A stretch of 5,039 nucleotides of DNA from a bacterium (GTDB lineage: Bacteria > Margulisbacteria > Marinamargulisbacteria > SXXA01). The notes under the pieces are model-generated. The model saw only the letters and a list, made by a program, of their open reading frames with translations. It did not search any database and had not been told where the DNA came from. Location of the stretch: contig JAGYJO010000109.1 in the NCBI GenBank assembly GCA_018402095.1, positions 1 to 5,039 on the forward strand. Reading direction: 5' to 3'. The position numbers and the translations under genes are program-made. Positions 1 to 5,039 of this stretch are shown here, piece by piece (position 1 is the first letter of the stretch; each line of letters begins with the position of its first letter).

Positions 1-458
1 CGATTGAATGTGATGGCGAGATCATCGCCGGTTTGGTGTCCAATCCCATACAACGTGAACAATGGGGTGCGGAACTTGGCGCAGGCGCGACCTACAACGG
101 CTCTCCGATTCACGTTTCTTCGGTGGCGGACTTGGCGGTATCACAGGCCTTTCACGGAAGTCTCTATGGCTCCGAAGCAGAAGGCTTGCCACGGGAAAAA
201 GTTCTGGGAGTTCTCTCTCAAACCCACAGGCAACGTGGCATGGGTGACTTTTATGGACATATGTTGGTGGCCAGTGGTGCGGGCGAATTTTCATTGGATT
301 TTGGGTTGAAGCCTTGGGATTTGGCACCGTTGAAAATCATTGTGGAGGAAGCCGGTGGCAAAGTCACCAATCGTGATGGCGGATTTTCACTGACCAATGG
401 CAGCTTGGTGTGTAGTAATGGGGTGTTGCATGAGGTGGTCTTGTCGCAGTTGCGCTAA
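1..458 (+). CDS. hisN: Histidinol-phosphatase, inositol-monophosphatase family (5' partial)
   Basis: This is the C-terminal part, about 151 residues, of a protein of the inositol monophosphatase superfamily, which usually runs to about 260 residues. The frame is open from base 3 off the left edge, so the true start and the DPxDGT metal-binding motif lie outside the window. Visible family marks are the strand pattern GLVSNP...ERQ-like turn, the GAxxNGxxIxVS segment (GATYNGSPIHVS), the GDFYGHMLVASG segment, and KPWDLAPLKIIVEEAGGKV, whose WD aspartate is the conserved C-terminal metal ligand. The ending NGSLVCSNGVLHEVVL resembles the end of HisN-type histidinol-phosphatases more than that of myo-inositol phosphatases. 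HisN removes phosphate from L-histidinol phosphate, the penultimate step of histidine synthesis, in the cytosol. No other his gene is visible. A broader phosphatase role cannot be excluded, because substrate choice in this family is hard to read from sequence. Confidence 0.85.
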   Translation, partial: IECDGEIIAGLVSNPIQREQWGAELGAGATYNGSPIHVSSVADLAVSQAFHGSLYGSEAEGLPREKVLGVLSQTHRQRGMGDFYGHMLVASGAGEFSLDFGLKPWDLAPLKIIVEEAGGKVTNRDGGFSLTNGSLVCSNGVLHEVVLSQLR

Positions 459-518
459 TAAAGAGTGCCACTTGGTCCAAAAGTCGCATTTTTCCTGCGT
501 CTGTATTTTGAAAAACGT

Positions 519-522
519 GAGG
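519..522 (+). promoter_or_regulatory. Ribosome binding site for the ART-like gene
   Basis: GAGG lies seven bases before the ATG at 530, which supports that start. The 71-base gap after hisN shows no convincing terminator or -10/-35 pair, so the gene may be read through from hisN or use a weak promoter that cannot be pinned down. Confidence 0.6.
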
Positions 523-529
523 CACTACA

Positions 530-1420
530 ATGCGCATTTTTAATTCTTTACCTCGGCCGTTCTTGAGATCTGTGGTTCGTGTGAAGCAGCATGTGCAGGG
601 TCTTCCTGCTAAGTTGGCTTCTCATGAGCCGCGTTATAGTCTGCCTGTGATGACACGTTTATCATCTGTTTCAGCCAGTGTATCTCAGAAAGTTTCTGAC
701 AAAATTGATGGCATGAAAGACAAAATTGACAGCGTTACGTCTCCGGGAACTGCGCAAGCATGTCTTGATACTGGTTTGTTACTGCTAAGTAGTGTTATCA
801 CTGCACCTTTGATTGCGAAGACAGTTGCCAATGTGTGTTGGGCCAATCTGAAGAGATTTTCTCCTGAGCAGGTGACTTTGGAAGGTCAGGACTTTGTTCG
901 TTTGTATCGTGGTATCACCAAACAAGAATTTAATCGCTTGTTGGCAGAACCTAAGGGGCCCTTGTTTGGTCTGGATACCGATCAACGGACGCTTGGTATG
1001 CGCGACGTGATGGCCCATGTGTTGGGTACCTATTCTCAGGATAAATCGCGTGTATTCACCTCCTTTAGTACAGAAAAAGCTTTGGCAGCTCAGTTTGCTG
1101 GGATCTATGACCCTTTTGCTGCCATAGCCTCATTGTTGGTGCCAAAATCTTTGTATGAATCGTCTTTTTGTGGGATGAATGTGCACCGCGAAGTTTTATT
1201 GCCTACACATGCTGTGGACTTATCTATGATCACGTCGGTTGAGTTGCGGTCCAAAGAAGAGTTACAATCCGCAAAAGCGAGAGAGTTGTTGTGTGCCATA
1301 CAGGGGGGGCTAACAGAGGACTCACACCGATTTGATACCCCGCCATTGCTGACATTTGATCCGAGAAATGCTGTGCAACGTATGGTGGCAGCGTTGAAAA
1401 TTCAGAGTCTACAGGTGTAG
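530..1420 (+). CDS. Putative ADP-ribosyltransferase-fold protein (R-S-E type)
   Basis: This is a complete 296-residue protein with no known gene name. Residues 121-225 carry the three spaced signatures of the R-S-E class of ADP-ribosyltransferases: an arginine in LYRGI (R127), an STS-like strand VFTSFSTEKALAAQFA (S178), and a glutamate in HREVLLP (E221). The stretch MRDVMAHVLGTYSQDKSRVFTSFST matches the layout seen in ART toxins, where the S-T-S strand is followed by a helix holding an A..FA pattern. Such enzymes move ADP-ribose from NAD+ to a target, often a host protein. The residue two before the glutamate is H219, not the E or Q of arginine- or C3-type enzymes, so target type cannot be predicted and activity may be altered. 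The N-terminus is basic (residues 1-36), then amphipathic (47-69), then hydrophobic (about 81-101), which could be a membrane segment or a secretion or localisation region. No cleavable signal peptide is obvious. The stop codon lies in the downstream palindrome. Family membership is inferred from motifs only. Confidence 0.6.
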   Translation: MRIFNSLPRPFLRSVVRVKQHVQGLPAKLASHEPRYSLPVMTRLSSVSASVSQKVSDKIDGMKDKIDSVTSPGTAQACLDTGLLLLSSVITAPLIAKTVANVCWANLKRFSPEQVTLEGQDFVRLYRGITKQEFNRLLAEPKGPLFGLDTDQRTLGMRDVMAHVLGTYSQDKSRVFTSFSTEKALAAQFAGIYDPFAAIASLLVPKSLYESSFCGMNVHREVLLPTHAVDLSMITSVELRSKEELQSAKARELLCAIQGGLTEDSHRFDTPPLLTFDPRNAVQRMVAALKIQSLQV

Positions 1421-1465
1421 GGGCGCGATTCATCGCGCCCTAATAAAATTGCGTCGCGCCCCTAC
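1417..1465. repeat. Palindromic repeat between convergent genes; likely bidirectional terminator
   Basis: The outer arms GTAGGGGCGCGA (1417-1428) and TCGCGCCCCTAC (1454-1465) are a perfect 12-bp inverted repeat. Nested inside, GGGCGCGA (1421-1428) also pairs with TCGCGCCC (1433-1440) across a TTCA loop, so two alternative hairpins can form. The spacer TAATAAAAT is A/T-rich. Both flanking genes end in it: TAG at 1418-1420 for the ART-like gene, and TAG on the - strand at 1464-1462 for the repeat protein. It has the build of a REP/BIME-like extragenic palindrome. A transcription-terminator role is inferred from its place between converging genes. No clear U tract follows the short hairpin, so termination may be only partial. 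Confidence 0.7.
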
Positions 1466-2619
1466 GGTTTAGGCCAAAACTTTGTTTGATTTGCGCCAAA
1501 CGGACTCTCTTTTCTGTAGATTCTTTCTTGGTCTTCATGAAAGGAATATTGGCGCGCTTGCACATACTCTTGTTGGTTGAACAATTGGTAGAGCTCTTCT
1601 GTAAATCCTTCATTTTCTTCGATTTGTTCAGCAGCTTTGGCTTCTTCGGCTTCACGGATTTTCTTGTCAGCGTTTAAGTCATCTTCTTCCAAACTCGCGA
1701 CATATTGGGCGACCAACGCGGCCAATTCTTCAGGGTCCATTGTTTTGGCTTGTGCCAATAAAAGTTGTAGTTTGGGACTGTCCATTTTGCTATTGCCAAA
1801 CAACTTGTTCAACGCAAAGTCTTTGAGCGATGAAATATCCATGCCTTGTTTGGCGAATTGTGCGAGCTGTAATAGCGTTGTCTGGAACCTGGCTACCTGT
1901 TGTCCAAAAGACTGCCCCGGCGTGATCAAGCCGGACATCGACTTCATCAGTTGCTGTGTGGCTTGCAGGTTTTGAGACATGGCTTTTCCCATTTGTGACA
2001 TCACGACAGGGAGTTGTACGGCGGGCACCACGTGGGCTGCAATTTGGCTCATCATAGGCTGCATCGCTTTGGGTGTGGCGTCCAAGAGCTGTGAAAAAGA
2101 AGCCACTGTTTTTGGCGCAGAGGCGGGGTCTTGTTGCGAGATCTGTGCGATGGTTGCTGTGAGTTGTCTGGCTTCTTTGGGTGAAGATTCCACGATTTTG
2201 CTGAGGGTGCTCATCATTTTTTCTGTTTCTTGATTTACAGATTTGGCTTTGGTATCCCCCACGATCTTTAAGCCTGTCTTTGTATGTGCTGTTTCGGATT
2301 CCAAAGGGCGAAGCCCTTTGGAATCAAACCCAGTCTCATTCGGCAACGCCGAATGAGACTGGGTTTGTTGTAAAATCTGTGTCAAAGATTGGGCAGTTTG
2401 AAGCAATCTTTGTGGGGCGTTGTTTGCAACCGTTTGTAGCGCCTGTAGAACGGGTTGTGTTTGCTGAGGTGTTGTCGATGCGATATCGGCGACGAGCTGA
2501 GTCACAGCGGCTGCTGAAGCCGGGGTTTGCTGCGTCACCGTTGCGAGGACGCTGAGTGTCGCGGTTTCCTGTGTTGGTGGCGATTGGCTTGTCTGCGATA
2601 GTTGTTTTTGTGTCGGCAC
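1462..2619 (-). CDS. C-terminal part of a frameshifted 18-residue-repeat protein
   Basis: This frame of up to 385 residues is most likely the 3' part of the gene that starts at 4884, not a separate gene. It lies in the same frame as that start. The listed GTG at 2619 has no clear Shine-Dalgarno site, and the open frame extends upstream to 2700. Residues 15-86 hold four exact 18-residue repeats starting at P15, P33, P51 and P69 (for example PASAAAVTQLVADIASTT). After the palindromic insert (about residues 85-108), repeats resume at P147, P165 and P183. From about 200 the repeats end: residues 225-275 are hydrophobic-amphipathic (GLITPGQSFGQQ, LLQLAQFAKQG), residues 290-340 are acidic and helical (MDPEELAALVAQY, EEDDLNADKKIREAEEAKAAEQ), and the tail is aromatic and basic. 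No known domain was recognised. There are no cysteines. If the reading frame is restored, this is the solenoid end plus a distinct C-terminal domain. Confidence 0.7.
   Translation of the reverse strand: MPTQKQLSQTSQSPPTQETATLSVLATVTQQTPASAAAVTQLVADIASTTPQQTQPVLQALQTVANNAPQRLLQTAQSLTQILQQTQSHSALPNETGFDSKGLRPLESETAHTKTGLKIVGDTKAKSVNQETEKMMSTLSKIVESSPKEARQLTATIAQISQQDPASAPKTVASFSQLLDATPKAMQPMMSQIAAHVVPAVQLPVVMSQMGKAMSQNLQATQQLMKSMSGLITPGQSFGQQVARFQTTLLQLAQFAKQGMDISSLKDFALNKLFGNSKMDSPKLQLLLAQAKTMDPEELAALVAQYVASLEEDDLNADKKIREAEEAKAAEQIEENEGFTEELYQLFNQQEYVQARQYSFHEDQERIYRKESPFGANQTKFWPKP
2297..2367. repeat. Tandem perfect hairpins inserted in frame inside the coding region
   Basis: Two palindromes lie side by side. 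The first has arms GATTCCAAAGGGC (2297-2309) and its exact complement (2313-2325) around a GAA loop. The second has a 20-bp stem, 2325-2344 with 2348-2367, around an AAC loop. Together they span about 71 bases and code, on the - strand, for residues 85-108 of the C-terminal fragment (core SHSALPNETGFDSKGLRPLE). That peptide is unlike the Ala/Gln/Thr-rich repeats around it and follows directly after a complete 18-residue unit. The frame stays open through it. This resembles the palindromic elements that insert into protein genes in Rickettsia, but identity with that family was not tested. Confidence 0.8.
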
Positions 2620-2637
2620 CAGATGCGTTGTTTTTTT

Positions 2638-2848
2638 GAGCGGTTTCCTTGTCGCCGTTTGTTTTGAAGAGAGCGACGTTTTGTCCAGGATCCGGCATCG
2701 CTAGAATGCTAGAGATTTGCGACATGACCTTTGGCAACGAACTGGGCTCAGCTGTTGCTACTTGTGCGAGGACTTGGGTCACGGCTTCTGCTGTTTGTGG
2801 GGCGTGTTCAGAAATCTTGGCAACACTGCTGAGAATAGTGCTTGCTTC
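2638..2848 (-). other. Middle segment of the repeat gene, now in a shifted frame
   Basis: Between about 2848 and 2638 the repeat coding continues in the frame one base away from that of the start at 4884. It reads EASTILSSVAKISEHA, then PQTAEAVTQVLAQVATAE, then PSSLPKVMSQISSILAMP, all in the 18-residue register, followed by a linker DPGQNVALFKTNGDKETAQ. Entering it needs one missing base at 2849-2850: the unit begins with the CCA at 2853-2851, and the next codon has only GC. Leaving it needs one extra base, most simply in the A7 run at 2637-2631. A frame that could start at the GTG at 2782 covers most of this segment, but repeat phase shows it is an internal piece. I do not call it a separate gene. 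Confidence 0.75.
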
Positions 2849-4884
2849 GCTGGCGCAGCACTGGCGATTGAGAAAGTTGCGTGCTGGATTTTTGGCAAAG
2901 ACTGGGGTTCTGACTTTGCCGCGTTGGTCAAAATTGTGGTGGCAGCGGTTATCGCTTTGGGGTTTTGTTCGCCTATTTTGGAAGTGTCGCCAATAGTGCA
3001 GGTGCCTCTTTGTTGCAGCGGCTTTACGATTTGTGAGCTGCCTGCCATTTTTGGCGTATTGGTGGGTTCTGGTTTTGATATTTGTGCCAATATTTTCGTT
3101 GCGGCTTCGGTTGCTTTGGGAGCTTGCTCTGCGATACTTGCCAGACTAGCCAGTGCTTTTGGGGATTCTTTTGGTGCGCTAGACACGAGTTGCGCCAATT
3201 GTGTGGCCACTTTTTGGGTTGCTGCGGCCTCTGTTTTAGCCGTCTGTGCCAAAATCCGAGTCACTGTTTCTGTCATTGTGGGTGCTTGTTCGGGGATCTG
3301 TGCAATGCTCGTCATGATGGCTGGGGCTTCTTTTGGTGCTGCCGTTGCGATTTGAGTGAGCTGTGTGGCAACTTTTGTCAGTGTGCTTGCTTCAGCTTTT
3401 GCCATTTGTCCCTGCACCTGGTTTGTACCTTGGACTGTGCTCACGTGCGTTGCAATTTCTTGCGAGGCTGGTGCTGAAGAATGCCCTTCGAGAGTAGGTG
3501 AGACAGCGCCTTTCTCGGTTTGTATCGCCAATTGAGACAGTATTTGTGTTGCAACTGTTGTTGCTTTTGGAGACTGCGTAGCCACTGTTGCTAGCGATGT
3601 CATGAGTGCAGCGGCTTCTTTGGGAGCTGCTGCGATCACAGTTGCTAGTGACGTGCTGACTTGGGAAAGGGCTTCTGGGTGTGTTTTGGCGACGCTTTGC
3701 ATGACCGTGGTGAGGGTCATGGCGCTGTTGGGTTGTTGCTGTACTATTTTGGCTATAGTTGTTGCGATGTCTTTGACGTTGCCTGGTTGCGATGTTGCGA
3801 TATTTTGTAGCACCTGTGTGAGTTGGGCCAACTGTTTGGGTGCTGTTGTAGAGAGCGTTTGTAGTGCTGTCATCGTGCTGCTTTGGGCATCGCTGGGAAT
3901 GGACTGCATGATGGTGGCCATTGCTTTTTGTGTGACGATGCGATCACCGGGTGTAGGTGCGGCATTGGCCAGTGTAGCGATGGTTTTTGTGAGGGCTTCG
4001 GGAAGTGTTTTTGCGTTTCCTTGTGCGTGGATGAGGGTGCTGCCAGTGAATTGTAGTTTTGATAAAACGGCTCTCAGTGTTGGGTCTTGTGTATTGCTCA
4101 AGATAAGTCTGGGCGCTTGAATATCATTCGATTTACTGAGTGTGATGGGTTTTGTACCTTTGTCTAAAACAACACTGTCTCCTTTTGTTGAGGCCTGTGT
4201 TTTGTTTCCTGGGGTGACAGGTTTTTCACCTTTAGCATCGACTTTTGGCGTCAGTGTTCCCTTGTTGCTGGTCGTCTCTTTAGGGACTTCTTTTTTAGGC
4301 GCTTCTTTTATCTTTTCTCCAACGATTGGTTTTTCTGTTTCTTCGCTTTTGGGGCGGATAGGGGTGGGGAGAGTGTTTTTGACTAAGCGTTGGGTGGGCT
4401 GGCTTTCCTGATCGGATTTGAGGGGGGTAATAAGTTTTAAAATGGTAGATTTATCGTCTTTCGATGCTTTGTCGGATACCGAAATAGCCTCATGTCCGGT
4501 ATCCCCACAGAAATCACAGCACCTTTTTGTTTTACTTGCTTCATTGGGTATTTGTTCATCTTGTGTTGGGAGTGATTTTGGTAATGTTTTGACACCAGTA
4601 TCTTTGCATTCGAAGCAACAGATTTCGGTTTTGGCGGCTTCCTTTAGGTCCATCTGTTTCGGTGTATGTTGTTGTTTGGATGGTTCTTGAGGGATGTCTG
4701 GTTTTGTAGCTGCTTTTGAGCCTGTGGTTTGACATGCATCGCAACAAACTTTTGTTCCTGCTGCTTCGGGAAGGATGGCGCCTGCTGTTTGATTGTCGGG
4801 ATATCTTTGTTTTGATTCGGAGACCTGAACTGTTCTATTTTGTTGAATGGATGGATTTACACCAGACACACTAGATACGTGCAT
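2779..4884 (-). CDS. Large CCxxC-motif and 18-residue-repeat protein, N-terminal part (frameshifted)
   Basis: This 701-residue frame is the 5' part of a gene whose intact product would be about 1,140 residues ending at 1462. The ATG at 4884 is supported by GAGGAGG seven bases upstream. Residues 1-40 are polar and Ser/Gln/Asn-rich with no signal peptide. Three copies of a (P/K/N)EA(A/S)xT...CCxxCxxTG motif follow, with cysteines at 47/48/51, 89/90/93 and 122/123/126. These could bind metal or be otherwise modified. Residues 131-260 are Lys/Pro/Thr/Glu-rich and probably disordered. From about 295, helix-like repeats begin. Exact 18-residue units start at P349, 367, 385, 403, 421 and 439; after a linker (457-498), units run from 499 to 678. 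Three of them form a 54-residue higher-order repeat. Frame A ends at a TGA at 2781-2779 only after a one-base loss at 2849-2850; earlier local frame slips affect about residues 615-636 and 666-673. No known family was recognised. It is likely a secreted or scaffold-type solenoid protein, but the function is unknown. Confidence 0.75.
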   Translation of the reverse strand: MHVSSVSGVNPSIQQNRTVQVSESKQRYPDNQTAGAILPEAAGTKVCCDACQTTGSKAATKPDIPQEPSKQQHTPKQMDLKEAAKTEICCFECKDTGVKTLPKSLPTQDEQIPNEASKTKRCCDFCGDTGHEAISVSDKASKDDKSTILKLITPLKSDQESQPTQRLVKNTLPTPIRPKSEETEKPIVGEKIKEAPKKEVPKETTSNKGTLTPKVDAKGEKPVTPGNKTQASTKGDSVVLDKGTKPITLSKSNDIQAPRLILSNTQDPTLRAVLSKLQFTGSTLIHAQGNAKTLPEALTKTIATLANAAPTPGDRIVTQKAMATIMQSIPSDAQSSTMTALQTLSTTAPKQLAQLTQVLQNIATSQPGNVKDIATTIAKIVQQQPNSAMTLTTVMQSVAKTHPEALSQVSTSLATVIAAAPKEAAALMTSLATVATQSPKATTVATQILSQLAIQTEKGAVSPTLEGHSSAPASQEIATHVSTVQGTNQVQGQMAKAEASTLTKVATQLTQIATAAPKEAPAIMTSIAQIPEQAPTMTETVTRILAQTAKTEAAATQKVATQLAQLVSSAPKESPKALASLASIAEQAPKATEAATKILAQISKPEPTNTPKMAGSSQIVKPLQQRGTCTIGDTSKIGEQNPKAITAATTILTNAAKSEPQSLPKIQHATFSIASAAPAKQALFSAVLPRFLNTPHKQQKP
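2866..3045 (-). repeat. Repeat units with compensated one-base frame slips
   Basis: Two units here match the repeat consensus only when read in the third frame. At 3011-2982 that frame gives KEAPALLATL, as in neighbouring units, whereas the open frame gives KPLQQRGTCTIGDTS. At 2888-2868 it gives SSTQLSQ, whereas the open frame gives IQHATFS. The corrected second unit would be PQSLPKSSTQLSQIASAA, exactly 18 residues. The slips look like an extra A in the A5 run at 2893-2889, a missing A at 2870-2868 and a missing base at 2981-2980. The only cysteine outside the N-terminus (C629) is created by this shifted reading. Confidence 0.7.
3517..3840 (-). repeat. Six tandem 18-residue repeats (54 bases each)
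   Basis: Codons 349-456 of the large - strand gene form six contiguous units of exactly 18 residues, each starting with proline: PKQLAQ..., PGNVKD..., PNSAMT..., PEALSQ..., PKEAAA... and PKATTV.... Hydrophobic residues recur near positions 7, 10-11 and 14, which suits one amphipathic helix per unit, capped at its start by proline. The units differ a lot in DNA sequence, so this is an old protein repeat and not a fresh DNA duplication. Confidence 0.85.
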
Positions 4885-4886
4885 AT

Positions 4887-5039
4887 TTAAGCCTCCTCAT
4901 TTTCGGATAATTGAGCCCGTTGCACATCGATGACTTTGTTGAGTGTGAGATTCATGGTCTCCATTTTTTCGAATAAGTCATCGACATAGACTTTCACGAT
5001 GTCCAAGCTTCCGCTCAAAATATCAAAATTGGCATACAT
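4887..5039 (-). CDS. Small helical protein upstream of the repeat gene (possibly 5' partial)
   Basis: This frame of 50 codons runs from the right edge to a TAA at 4889-4887. It reads MYANFDILSGSLDIVKVYVDD then LFEKMETMNLTLNKVIDVQ and ends in a charged tail QRAQLSENEEA. The very first codon in the window is ATG, so it may be the true start or an internal methionine; the upstream ribosome site is not visible. The spacing of I, V, L and M suggests an amphipathic or coiled-coil helix. Only two bases separate its stop from the next ATG, and that gene's Shine-Dalgarno site is inside this gene's last codons, so the two are almost certainly in one operon and translationally coupled. The family was not recognised. 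A chaperone or partner of the large protein would fit the layout but is a guess. Confidence 0.65.
   Translation of the reverse strand: MYANFDILSGSLDIVKVYVDDLFEKMETMNLTLNKVIDVQRAQLSENEEA
4892..4898 (-). promoter_or_regulatory. Strong ribosome binding site inside the upstream gene's end
   Basis: GAGGAGG on the - strand lies seven bases before the ATG at 4884 and overlaps the last codons (Glu-Glu-Ala) of the small upstream gene. This settles the start of the large gene and points to coupled translation. Confidence 0.8.

Noticed and set aside
4..327. Open frames on both strands within hisN.
   Set aside because: They are shadows of the phosphatase frame, which has clear family motifs through to 458.
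459..529. A promoter between hisN and the ART-like gene.
   Set aside because: A TTGGTC at 472-477 has no -10 box at a workable distance, so it was not called.
2336..2782. A 148-residue - strand frame starting at GTG 2782 as a separate gene.
   Set aside because: Its first part continues the 18-residue repeat of the upstream frame, and its last part is a shifted reading of the repeats and hairpins. It has no start signal of its own.
3517..3840. A CRISPR array or DNA satellite, because of regular 54-base spacing.
   Set aside because: The DNA of the units differs strongly and only the protein pattern repeats; there are no identical repeats with unique spacers.
2717..4120. Cysteine- and leucine-rich open frames on the + strand opposite the repeat gene, such as 2717-3355, 3082-3477 and 3602-4120.
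   Set aside because: They are the complement of Ala/Thr/Gln-rich repeat codons, where GCA and ACA read backwards give TGC and TGT. They lack ribosome sites and recognisable domains, while the - strand shows the 18-residue repeat.
4507..4746. A DnaJ-type zinc finger.
   Set aside because: The motif is CCxxCxxTG and not CxxCxGxG, there are three copies, not four, and no J domain is present.

Overview
The window holds three ordinary-looking genes on one side and one very unusual large gene on the other. On the + strand lie the 3' part of an inositol-monophosphatase-family gene, best read as the histidinol-phosphatase hisN (1-458), and a complete 296-residue protein with an apparent ADP-ribosyltransferase (ART) fold (530-1420). 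On the - strand, converging on them, is a reading frame of about 1,140 codons (4884 down to 1462). It is now split by frameshifts. It is preceded by the end of a small gene (5039 to 4887) that almost touches it. The taxon is not decided by the sequence. Base composition is near balanced and Shine-Dalgarno sites are clear (GAGG before 530, GAGGAGG before 4884), so this is a bacterium. An ART-like protein, palindromic repeats inside and between genes, and a secreted-looking repeat protein would suit a host-associated or predatory bacterium, but that is inference.

The large - strand protein has four parts. First is a polar Ser/Gln/Asn-rich N-terminus with three copies of a CCxxC...TG motif, which hold nearly all of its cysteines. 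Second is a Lys/Pro/Thr/Glu-rich, probably disordered linker (about residues 131-260). Third is a long array of 18-residue repeats that mostly begin with proline (P-x5-h-x2-h-h-x2-h-x4), probably one short helix each, stacked as an alpha-solenoid. Fourth is a non-repeat, charged C-terminus. The 18-residue register carries through the upstream frameshifts and resumes after the downstream one, so the broken frames clearly come from one ancestral gene.

The breaks all fall between about 2631 and 3045. Several look like one-base changes in short A runs. They could be sequencing or assembly errors, or the start of gene decay. Two back-to-back perfect hairpins (2297-2367) sit in frame inside the coding region, like the palindromic elements known to insert into genes in Rickettsia. 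A different palindrome (1417-1465) fills the whole gap between the two converging genes and supplies both of their stop codons.

There is no direct evidence that the ART-like protein and the repeat protein work together. They are on opposite strands and are only neighbours. No tRNA, rRNA, CRISPR array or transposase was seen.
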